From positions 1 to 42,488 of the forward strand of contig JAHXHS010000043.1 in the NCBI GenBank assembly GCA_025656455.1: 42,488 nt of DNA, read 5' to 3'. The notes below the pieces were generated by a model. It had not been told where the DNA came from and made no database searches. It worked only from the letters and a program-made list of their open reading frames with translations. This document shows, one piece after another, positions 8,527-15,607 of the stretch. Position numbers and translations under genes: made by a program. Source of the DNA: Candidatus Thiodiazotropha sp. (ex Epidulcina cf. delphinae) (GTDB taxonomy: Bacteria; Pseudomonadota; Gammaproteobacteria; Chromatiales; Chromatiaceae). The stretch's first letter is position 1, and each line of letters opens with the position of its first letter.

Positions 8527-9411
8527 ATGGCGATTACAGCCTCTCTGGTTAAGGAACTGCGCGAACGTACCGGCGCGGGGATGATGGAATGTAAAAAGGC
8601 ACTGGTTGAGAGCGATGGCGACGTCGACGCCGCGATTGAGCAGATGCGTAAATCCGGGCAGGCGAAAGCCGCCAAAAAAGCCGGCCGTATTGCCGCGGAG
8701 GGTGTGATTGTACTCAGCTTCAGTGAAGACAATACCCTGGCGGCGATGGTCGAGGTCAATTGTGAAACCGACTTCGTCGGCAAGGATGACAACTTCACCT
8801 CATTCGCCAAGGCCGTGGCCGAGCGCTTATTAGCGGGCGGCGGGGATGACGTGGCCGCCCTGATGGAGCAACCGCTGCACGAGGGTGAGGAGACCACCGT
8901 CAACCAAGCCCGCGAGGCCCTGGTGTCGAAACTGGGCGAGAACATGAATGTGCGTCGTTTCTCTCGTTTTCAGGCCGGTAACGGTAAGCTCATCAGTTAC
9001 CGCCACGGCGTCAGGATCGGCGTAGTGCTTGAACTCGAGGGCGGTGATGAGGCGCTGGGCAAGGATCTGGCCATGCACATAGCCGCGACCAATCCCGTCT
9101 GTCTCTCCGCGGATCAGATGCCGCGGGATCTGCTCGATAAAGAGCGTGAAATCGTCGCCGCTCAGGCCAAGGAGAGTGGTAAGCCTGACGAAATCGTTAC
9201 CAAGATGGTCGATGGGCGGATGCGTAAGTTCCTGTCGGAAAACACCCTGCTTGGCCAGGCTTTCGTCAAGGATCCGGACGTCACGGTTGAAAAGCTGCTG
9301 AAAAGCAAAGGCGCCGTGATTGCCCAGTACCAACGCTTCGAGGTCGGTGAGGGTATCGAGAAGAAGCAGGAGAATTTTGCTGAAGAGGTGATGGCCCAGG
9401 CGAAAATGTAA
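8527..9411 (+). CDS. tsf: Translation elongation factor Ts
   Basis: 294 residues from the ATG at 8527, preceded by GAAGGTG; the in-frame ATG at 8488 would lengthen the family N-terminus. It begins MAITASLVKELRERTGAGMM and continues ECKKALVE, the EF-Ts UBA-like domain signature, followed by the core with CETDFV (residues about 80-85) and the C-terminal module. It catalyses GDP release from EF-Tu. It is co-transcribed with rpsB across an intercistronic hairpin. Downstream are a GC hairpin and two fold-back elements before pyrH, so pyrH probably has its own promoter. Confidence 0.98.
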   Translation: MAITASLVKELRERTGAGMMECKKALVESDGDVDAAIEQMRKSGQAKAAKKAGRIAAEGVIVLSFSEDNTLAAMVEVNCETDFVGKDDNFTSFAKAVAERLLAGGGDDVAALMEQPLHEGEETTVNQAREALVSKLGENMNVRRFSRFQAGNGKLISYRHGVRIGVVLELEGGDEALGKDLAMHIAATNPVCLSADQMPRDLLDKEREIVAAQAKESGKPDEIVTKMVDGRMRKFLSENTLLGQAFVKDPDVTVEKLLKSKGAVIAQYQRFEVGEGIEKKQENFAEEVMAQAKM

Positions 9412-9415
9412 CCGC

Positions 9416-9441
9416 GCGGAGCGGTCTGCAGATCGCTCCGC
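9416..9441 (+). terminator. GC-rich hairpin after tsf
   Basis: GCGGAGCG (9416-9423) and CGCTCCGC (9434-9441) are exact complements around a 10-nt loop, 5 nt after the tsf stop. No T run follows, so termination strength is uncertain. Confidence 0.5.
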
Positions 9442-9451
9442 CGGTCACTTA

Positions 9452-9611
9452 GGGCCGCGGAAAAAAAGATTTAACCCAAAGTGTGCCGGATTGTTGCCTG
9501 CCTTCGAGGCGTAGCGAAGGGCGCGTAGCCGGGCCTACGTAACCGAAGCTACAACAAAGAAGGCGGGCAAGAAGACAAGTAGTTTGGGTTAAATCTTTTT
9601 TTCCGCGGCCC
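9452..9611. mobile_element. 160-bp fold-back element downstream of tsf
   Basis: Perfect 29-bp terminal inverted repeats (GGGCCGCGGAAAAAAAGATT... at 9452-9480, complement at 9583-9611) are flanked by a TTA direct repeat (9449-9451, 9612-9614). The interior continues the palindrome imperfectly (TGCCTGCCTTC / GAAGGCGGGCA) up to an apex CGTAGCCGGGCCTACG. No coding content. The whole element can fold as one long hairpin and would also act as a terminator in either direction. Confidence 0.82.
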
Positions 9612-9649
9612 TTAATGGGTTGTGTCCGACCAAGACCCCGCCTGATCTA

Positions 9650-9913
9650 GTGTACCTCGTCATAGATACTGTAACATTCAGCGGGCCAGGAAGGGGTTAG
9701 CCACAAGGCATGCCTCGCCGGGAATGGCCCAGCCCTTGCCAAGAGGCATAACGCCGTGGATGACCCCTTCCTGGCTCGCCCGAAGGGAGCCACCCAAATG
9801 CGCCAGCCCTGCGTTTCGGCTCTTGGCAAGGGCGCGCCATTCCCGGCGAGCCGCGCCTTGTTCTGGCGCATTTGGGTGGCTCTGAATGTTACAGTATCTA
9901 TGACGAGGTACAC
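9650..9913. mobile_element. 264-bp two-hairpin palindromic element upstream of pyrH
   Basis: The outer inverted repeats are perfect over 32 bp (starting GTGTACCTCGTCATAGATAC at 9650, complement ending 9913) and are flanked by TA on both sides. Inside are two adjacent hairpins: CCAGGAAGGGGT 9686-9697 with 9763-9774, and a perfect 20-bp pair 9787-9806 with 9863-9882. The loop of the first (9714-9745) is complementary to the loop of the second (9820-9850). No protein is encoded. The TA duplication suggests mobilisation by an IS630/Tc1-type transposase (inference). Confidence 0.82.
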
Positions 9914-9920
9914 TAAGGTA

Positions 9921-9926
9921 TATAAT
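9921..9926 (+). promoter_or_regulatory. Possible pyrH -10 box
   Basis: A perfect TATAAT lies 8 nt beyond the end of the palindromic element and 36 nt before the pyrH start. Any -35 would fall inside the element's right arm, where no good TTGACA is seen, so the promoter may rely on the -10 alone or be fortuitous. Confidence 0.4.
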
Positions 9927-9962
9927 CCAGCCCATGGCAATGTAACCGGGACAGGATGGTAG

Positions 9963-10685
9963 ATGACTGAACTCATATCTCAACGCATACTGCTCAAGCT
10001 CAGCGGCGAGGCCCTCATGGGGAAGGGGGAGTTCGGTATAGACCCGCTGGTGCTGCGGCGGGTTTCCGAAGAGATCAGGGATCTGGTCAATATCGGTGTA
10101 CAGATTGGGCTGGTGATCGGCGGTGGTAATATTTTTCGCGGCGCCGGGCTTGCCCAGGGCGGCTTCGAGCGGGTTCGCGGCGATCAGATGGGCATGCTGG
10201 CTACGGTGATGAACTCCCTCGCCATGCAGGATGCCCTGTCGCGTATCGGGGTTGAGGCGGTGGTGTTTTCGGCGCTGAGCATGCCCGATGTGTGCGAGAC
10301 CTTCACTGCCAGGGCGTCCCGTGACTGTCTGGCGGCAGGCAAGGTGGCGATTCTCGCTGCCGGCACCGGCAATCCCTATTTTACGACCGACTCCGCGGCG
10401 AGCCTCCGCGCCGTGGAGATCAATGCCGATTTACTGATCAAGGCGACCAAGGTCAATGGCGTCTATTCCGCCGATCCCGTGAAGGATCCGGATGCTGTGT
10501 TCTACTCCCGATTGACTTATGATCGTGCATTGGCGGAAAACCTGCAGGTAATGGATGCAACGGCAATTGTCCTGTGTCGGGATAATGCAATGCCGCTACG
10601 CATTATGAATATTAACGATTCTGGTGCTCTCATGCGTTTAATGCGTGGTGAGGACATCGGTTCCCTGGTGGAAAAGGGCGACTGA
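9963..10685 (+). CDS. pyrH: UMP kinase
   Basis: 240 residues; phosphorylates UMP to UDP in pyrimidine nucleotide synthesis. It is a member of the amino-acid kinase fold rather than the NMP kinase fold. LLKLSGEALMG at residues 11-21 forms the phosphate loop, VIGGGNIFRGAG follows at about 57-68, and TGNPYFTTDSAA is the conserved nucleotide-binding segment near residue 138. The start ATG follows GGACAGGATGG, a fair ribosome-binding site. frr begins 2 nt after the stop, so the two form a tight operon. It is separated from tsf by two palindromic elements that have displaced the usual short tsf-pyrH gap. Confidence 0.98.
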   Translation: MTELISQRILLKLSGEALMGKGEFGIDPLVLRRVSEEIRDLVNIGVQIGLVIGGGNIFRGAGLAQGGFERVRGDQMGMLATVMNSLAMQDALSRIGVEAVVFSALSMPDVCETFTARASRDCLAAGKVAILAAGTGNPYFTTDSAASLRAVEINADLLIKATKVNGVYSADPVKDPDAVFYSRLTYDRALAENLQVMDATAIVLCRDNAMPLRIMNINDSGALMRLMRGEDIGSLVEKGD

Positions 10686-10687
10686 CG

Positions 10688-11245
10688 ATGATTGACGATA
10701 TCAAGAGCGATACGGCGGCCCGCATGGGCAAGAGCGTTGAGTCACTGGTTCACGAACTGGCCAAGGTGCGCACGGGAAGGGCCCACCCCAGCTTGCTGGA
10801 CCACATTCGAGTCGATTATTACGGCTCCGAAGTCCCGATCAGCCAAGTGGCCAACATCAATGTCGAAGATGCGCGCACCTTGACCGTGGTTCCCTGGGAA
10901 AAGAACATGGTGGCGGCGGTGGAGAAAGCGATCATGGTCTCCGACCTGGGCCTGAATCCGATGAGCGCCGGCACGGTGATTCGGGTGCCCATGCCGGCGT
11001 TGACGGAAGAGCGCCGCCGGGACCTGATTCGGGTGGTGCGTCATGAGGCGGAAGGCGCCAAGGTGGCGATCCGCAATATCCGCCGGGACGCCAACCATGA
11101 CCTCAAGGATCTGATGAAAGAGAAGCTCATTTCGGAGGACGATGAGCGGCGGGGCGAGGAGATCATTCAGAACCTGACGGACCGGCATGTCAAACAGGTC
11201 GATGAGGTGTTGGGGGAGAAAGAGAAGGATCTGATGGAGATCTGA
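10688..11245 (+). CDS. frr: Ribosome recycling factor
   Basis: 185 residues, the standard length. RRF splits the post-termination ribosome together with EF-G. The family hallmarks are LAKVRTGRAHPSLLDHI (residues about 24-40), the hinge and beta domain EVPISQVANINVEDARTL, and the C-terminal helix with NIRRDANHDLKDL. It starts 2 nt after the pyrH stop and is followed by uppS after 28 nt. Nothing is unusual. Confidence 0.98.
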   Translation: MIDDIKSDTAARMGKSVESLVHELAKVRTGRAHPSLLDHIRVDYYGSEVPISQVANINVEDARTLTVVPWEKNMVAAVEKAIMVSDLGLNPMSAGTVIRVPMPALTEERRRDLIRVVRHEAEGAKVAIRNIRRDANHDLKDLMKEKLISEDDERRGEEIIQNLTDRHVKQVDEVLGEKEKDLMEI

Positions 11246-11273
11246 GTGTCGACTTTTTCCCTCTTGAAATGAA

Positions 11274-12053
11274 ATGGCTATGAGAAGCGGCACGACAATG
11301 GAGTCCGACTCTGTCGACATGCAGTTGCCCAGGCATGTGGCGATCATCATGGATGGCAACGGCCGCTGGGCGCAAAAACGCGGGCTGCCCCGGTACGCCG
11401 GACACCCGGCGGGCGTCGAGGCGGTGCGCGGGGTGGTTGAAGCCTGCGTGGCGATGGGGATTCCCGTTTTGACCCTGTTTGCGTTCAGCAGCGAGAATTG
11501 GCAGCGACCTCAAAAGGAGGTCAACCTCATTATGGATCTGTTCATGCGGTCGCTTAAGAAAGAGATCCGGCGCCTGGATCGCAATCAGGTCAGGCTTCGG
11601 GTGATCGGGGATCGAAGCGCCTTTCCGGCGAAACTGCAGAAACAGATCGAAGAGGCGGAGCGTCTCACCCAAACCAACACCGGCCTGCTGCTGCAGGTGG
11701 CGGCAAACTACGGCGGTCGATGGGATATGACCCAAGCGGCCAGGCGGTTGGCGGAGCGGATACAATCCGGCGAACTGACTCCCGCCCAGGTGGATGAAGC
11801 GGCGGTGTCGCAGCATCTCGCTTTCCCCGGTGTGCCGGAGCCGGACCTGTTCATCCGCACCGGCGGCGAGAAGCGCATCAGCAACTTTCTGCTTTGGCAG
11901 TGCGCCTATACCGAACTCTATTTCACCGATCAGCTCTGGCCGGATTTCAATCGCCAGACCCTCGAGGCGGCGATCCTGGACTTCACCCGCCGCCAACGTC
12001 GATTCGGCCGCACCGGGGAGCAGGTCCAGGGAAAGACCGCCGAGGCCTCCTGA
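11274..12053 (+). CDS. uppS: Undecaprenyl diphosphate synthase (cis-prenyltransferase)
   Basis: Up to 259 residues. It condenses eight IPP onto farnesyl-PP to make the C55 lipid carrier for peptidoglycan and O-antigen. Conserved blocks are HVAIIMDGNGRWA near residue 21 with the catalytic Asp, FAFSSENWQRP in the middle and PEPDLFIRTGGEKRISNFL near the C-terminus with the Arg pair that binds IPP. The start is uncertain: ATG at 11274, 11280 or 11298 all precede the conserved core, and none has a strong ribosome-binding site; GAGAAG upstream of 11298 is the best. cdsA begins 9 nt after the stop. Confidence 0.97.
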   Translation: MAMRSGTTMESDSVDMQLPRHVAIIMDGNGRWAQKRGLPRYAGHPAGVEAVRGVVEACVAMGIPVLTLFAFSSENWQRPQKEVNLIMDLFMRSLKKEIRRLDRNQVRLRVIGDRSAFPAKLQKQIEEAERLTQTNTGLLLQVAANYGGRWDMTQAARRLAERIQSGELTPAQVDEAAVSQHLAFPGVPEPDLFIRTGGEKRISNFLLWQCAYTELYFTDQLWPDFNRQTLEAAILDFTRRQRRFGRTGEQVQGKTAEAS

Positions 12054-12061
12054 GTCAGGCA

Positions 12062-12883
12062 ATGCTCAAACAGCGTGTCATCACCGCCCTGATACTCGCC
12101 CCTCTGGTCATTACCGCGGTATTGCTGCTGCCGAACGGCTATCTGGCGCTGCTGTTGGGTGTGGTGGTGGCAGTCGGCGGCAGAGAGTGGGCCAGGTTGA
12201 GCGGTATCGATAAGTTTCACATGCAACTGGCTTACGTCCTGCTGCTGCTGATCTGCCTGGCAGGCATCTATTACTATCTGCCGGGGGAGTGGGTGCCTGG
12301 GGTAATGGTTGTCTCTGTGGGCTGGTGGCTGTTGGCGGTGTTTCGTCTGGCGCGTTATCAGCCAGATCGAAAAATAGCGGGAGGCGCGCCGGCAAGGGCC
12401 TTGGAGGGATTGATCGTCCTGGCGCCGGCCTGGCTGGCATTGGTAACCATCCACCGGATTCCCTCCGTCGGTCCCGGATTGTTGTTGTTCGTCTTGATCC
12501 TGATCTGGAGCGCGGATATCGGCGCCTATTTTGCCGGACATCGTTGGGGGCGGCATAAGCTTGCGCCCCAGGTCAGTCCGGGGAAGACCCGTGAAGGGGT
12601 GTACGGAGCGGTCATCGCCGCTTTGCCGTGCGGTCTGTTTCTGACCTGGTGGTTGGATAACGATGTGGCGCAACTCCCCCTCATCCTGCTGCTCTGTCTC
12701 GTCACCATCCTCTCATCGGTGGTGGGGGACCTCTTCGAAAGCCTGCTCAAGCGCCAGCAGGGGATGAAGGACAGCGGTACGCTGCTGCCGGGTCATGGCG
12801 GCATGCTGGATCGCATCGACAGCCTTACCGCCGCGGCGCCGGTTTTCCTGTTAGGCCTGATTCTGCTCGGGGCGGTGCGATGA
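12062..12883 (+). CDS. cdsA: Phosphatidate cytidylyltransferase
   Basis: 273 residues from the ATG at 12062 (MLKQRVITALILAPLVI); the longer open frame upstream is uppS read in another frame. It makes CDP-diacylglycerol from phosphatidic acid and CTP in the inner membrane, the branch point for all phospholipids. It has about eight hydrophobic segments. The C-terminal signature reads LLKRQQGMKDSGTLLPGHGG followed by MLDRIDS, containing the family's KD...PGHGG metal-binding pattern, and SPGKTREG precedes it. The stop overlaps the dxr start by 4 nt (ATGA), so the two are coupled. Confidence 0.97.
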   Translation: MLKQRVITALILAPLVITAVLLLPNGYLALLLGVVVAVGGREWARLSGIDKFHMQLAYVLLLLICLAGIYYYLPGEWVPGVMVVSVGWWLLAVFRLARYQPDRKIAGGAPARALEGLIVLAPAWLALVTIHRIPSVGPGLLLFVLILIWSADIGAYFAGHRWGRHKLAPQVSPGKTREGVYGAVIAALPCGLFLTWWLDNDVAQLPLILLLCLVTILSSVVGDLFESLLKRQQGMKDSGTLLPGHGGMLDRIDSLTAAAPVFLLGLILLGAVR

Positions 12884-14076
12884 AAGGCTTGACCGTACTC
12901 GGCTCCACAGGCTCGATCGGCGTCAGCACCTTGGATGTGGCGGCGCGGCACCCGGACGACTACCGGGTCGTCGCACTGACCGCCAATCGGGATGTCGACG
13001 GCCTGTTGACCCAGTGCGAACGTTTCAGACCCGAAATCGCCGTCATGGCCGATAGCGAATCCGCCGGTCGTCTGGCGAAGGGGTTGAATCAGCGGGGTGT
13101 GCCCACTGAGGTGTTGTCCGGGCTGAGTGGCTTGGAGATCGCCGCCGCCATGCCGGCAGCCGAGTTGGTGATGGCGGCGATCGTAGGCGCCGCGGGTCTG
13201 CTGCCCGCGCTGGCGGCCGTACGGGCGGGAAAGCGGCTGTTGCTGGCCAATAAAGAGGCCTTGGTGGTGGCCGGGCGTCTGTTCATGCAGGAAGTGGAAG
13301 CGCATGGCGCGGAGATCCTGCCCATCGATAGTGAGCACAATGCCGTGTTTCAGTGCCTGCCCGCGAATAGCGGCCAGGGTCTTGAGCGCCTTGGGGTGAA
13401 GCGTATCCTGTTGACCGCTTCCGGTGGCCCCTTTCGCACCACCCCGATCGAGGCATTGGCAAGTGTGACGCCGGCCCAGGCTTGCGCCCATCCGAATTGG
13501 GACATGGGACGCAAAATCTCGGTTGACTCCGCAACGATGATGAACAAGGGGCTGGAGGTAATCGAGGCCCATTGGTTGTTCCGTGCCGGGGCGGAAAACA
13601 TTCAGGTGGTGCTGCATCCGCAGAGTATCATCCATTCCATGGTCGAGTATGTGGATGGGTCGGTATTGGCGCACCTGGGGAACCCCGATATGCGCACGCC
13701 CATCGCACATGCGCTGGCCTGGCCGCAGCGCATCGAGTCGGGGGTCGCCAGTCTCGATCTGTTTCAGGTCGCCCGGCTCGACTTCGATCAACCCGATCTG
13801 CAGCGCTTTCCCTGTCTCGGGCTGGCCTATCAAGCGATTCGGGCCGGAGGCGCCGCCAGCGCCGTGTTGAATGCCGCGAATGAGGTTGCCGTGGCGGCCT
13901 TTCTCGCGGAAAGGCTGGCATTTACCGAGATTGCCGCCGTGGTGGAAGAAACCCTGCAGACAATGCCGATCGATTCGGCCGGGGATCTGGATGCCCTGCT
14001 CGAAATAGACCGGCGGGCCAGGATCGCGGCGGAACAAGTGCTGCGAAACAGGGTCTCAAGCTGCGACATCGGCTGA
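12880..14076 (+). CDS. dxr: 1-deoxy-D-xylulose 5-phosphate reductoisomerase
   Basis: 398 residues. It catalyses the first committed step of the MEP isoprenoid pathway, feeding uppS and ubiquinone. It has the NADPH-binding GSTGSIGVSTLDV at residues 8-20, LLLANKEALVVAGRLF, the metal-binding DSEHNAVFQCL (Asp, Glu), TASGGPFR and the long HPNWDMGRKISVDSATMMNK motif continuing to the substrate loop. The start overlaps cdsA by 4 nt; rseP follows after 9 nt. The length and all catalytic residues are normal. Confidence 0.98.
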   Translation: MKGLTVLGSTGSIGVSTLDVAARHPDDYRVVALTANRDVDGLLTQCERFRPEIAVMADSESAGRLAKGLNQRGVPTEVLSGLSGLEIAAAMPAAELVMAAIVGAAGLLPALAAVRAGKRLLLANKEALVVAGRLFMQEVEAHGAEILPIDSEHNAVFQCLPANSGQGLERLGVKRILLTASGGPFRTTPIEALASVTPAQACAHPNWDMGRKISVDSATMMNKGLEVIEAHWLFRAGAENIQVVLHPQSIIHSMVEYVDGSVLAHLGNPDMRTPIAHALAWPQRIESGVASLDLFQVARLDFDQPDLQRFPCLGLAYQAIRAGGAASAVLNAANEVAVAAFLAERLAFTEIAAVVEETLQTMPIDSAGDLDALLEIDRRARIAAEQVLRNRVSSCDIG

Positions 14077-14085
14077 TATAACCTT

Positions 14086-15450
14086 ATGAACTCATTACTC
14101 TTCACCATCTTCTCATTTATCGTCGCCCTGGCGATTCTGATTGCCGTGCATGAGTTCGGCCATTTTTGGGTCGCCCGGAAGCTGGGCGTCAAGGTGTTGC
14201 GGTTCTCCATCGGCTTCGGACACCCGCTGTGGAAGCACACAAGCAAGGTGGACGGGACCGAGTATGTGATTGCCGCCATCCCCCTTGGCGGTTATGTGAA
14301 AATGCTCGATGAGCGCGAGGCGCCGGTGGATCCGCAAGAGGCGCAGAAAGCGTTTAACCGCCAGTCGCTGCGGGTGCGCAGCGCCATCGTGGTGGCCGGA
14401 CCATTGTTCAATTTTCTGTTTGCCATTCTCGCTTTCTGGCTGATCTTCGTTACCGGTGATACGGGACTCAAGCCCTTGGTGGGAGAGGTGGAGAGCGGGT
14501 CGCTTGCCGAACAGAGCGGTTTTATGCCCGGGGATGAGATTCTTTCGATCGCCGATCAGCCGACCCCGACCTGGGAGAGTGTGGTCTATGTCATGTTGTC
14601 CGAAGCGCTGGACAGCGACAGCCTGCCGATACGGGTGCGCGACCGAGATGGTGGTGAACACTACTATGCGTTACAGAGCCAGGGGCTGTCGGCGTTGGCG
14701 GAAGATGGTCTGCTGCTAAAAAATCTCGGCTTGACCCCGGACCGGCCGGTGTTGCCGCCGGTGATCGGCGAGGTGATATCGGGAGAGCCGGCGGAGAGGG
14801 CCGGACTCAGGCCGGGCGATCGCATCGTCAGCGTGGACGGTACAGGGATGGAGAACTGGACCGAGTGGGTGGAGTATGTCCGTGATCGTCCCAAGCAAAC
14901 CCTGCAGTTGGAGGTCGAGCGGGATGGCGAGGCTGTTTCGCTCGAAGTCGTGCCCGCCGCGGTGGTCGGGAGTGGCGAAACCTACGGGCGTATCGGGGCA
15001 GGGGTCAGGGTGCCGGAGAATCTGATGGATGACTATCGCGCTATTGTCAGATACGGGCCGATAGACGCGATCGGGCACTCTCTCGTCAAGACCTGGGACC
15101 TTTCGCTGTTGATGCTGCGGATGCTGGGCAAAATGGTCATCGGCGAGATTTCAGTAAAGAATCTCAGCGGTCCGATCTCAATCGCCGATTCCGCCGGGAA
15201 GTCGGCGAGTTACGGGCTGAGCTATTTTCTCAAGTTTCTCGCCGTGGTCAGCATCAGCCTGGGTGTGTTGAATCTCTTGCCCATTCCCGTCCTGGACGGG
15301 GGGCATCTGTTTTATTTCCTGATCGAGGCGATCCAGGGCAGGCCGCTGTCTGAGCGAGTCATGGAGCAGGCCCAGAAGATCGGATTATTGATTCTCCTGG
15401 CGATCATGAGTCTTGCCTTTTATATCGACCTGAACCGTTTTCTGGGATAG
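14086..15450 (+). CDS. rseP: Site-2 protease RseP
   Basis: 454 residues, inner-membrane zinc metalloprotease that releases sigma-E by cutting anti-sigma factor RseA after DegS. The first membrane segment contains the zinc site VHEFGHFWVARK (residues about 20-31). Two tandem PDZ domains follow, visible from VGEVESGSLAEQSGFMPGDE and GEVISGEPAERAGLRPGDR. The last helices carry NLLPIPVLDGGHLF, whose Asp is the third zinc ligand. It is encoded between dxr and bamA, its usual place in the envelope-biogenesis block and a natural link to outer-membrane stress control. The ribosome-binding site is weak. Confidence 0.97.
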   Translation: MNSLLFTIFSFIVALAILIAVHEFGHFWVARKLGVKVLRFSIGFGHPLWKHTSKVDGTEYVIAAIPLGGYVKMLDEREAPVDPQEAQKAFNRQSLRVRSAIVVAGPLFNFLFAILAFWLIFVTGDTGLKPLVGEVESGSLAEQSGFMPGDEILSIADQPTPTWESVVYVMLSEALDSDSLPIRVRDRDGGEHYYALQSQGLSALAEDGLLLKNLGLTPDRPVLPPVIGEVISGEPAERAGLRPGDRIVSVDGTGMENWTEWVEYVRDRPKQTLQLEVERDGEAVSLEVVPAAVVGSGETYGRIGAGVRVPENLMDDYRAIVRYGPIDAIGHSLVKTWDLSLLMLRMLGKMVIGEISVKNLSGPISIADSAGKSASYGLSYFLKFLAVVSISLGVLNLLPIPVLDGGHLFYFLIEAIQGRPLSERVMEQAQKIGLLILLAIMSLAFYIDLNRFLG

Positions 15451-15607
15451 CCGCACATCTGCAGCGAGGCTGACCGGTGTTTGGGCGGATCGGTATCCCG
15501 ATCTCAAAAGATCACTTATACTTACGCGCTGCCCCGTTACTGAACCGGTTCTGGGAGCGCGCGCCACGGAACAGAAAAATGAATAAACTCAGTAGTAACT
15601 ATAGATA

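Noticed and set aside
12793..14037. 414-codon minus-strand open frame opposite dxr
   Set aside because: Antisense shadow; composition (His, Arg, Gln, Gly rich) is typical of reverse-complemented high-GC coding DNA.
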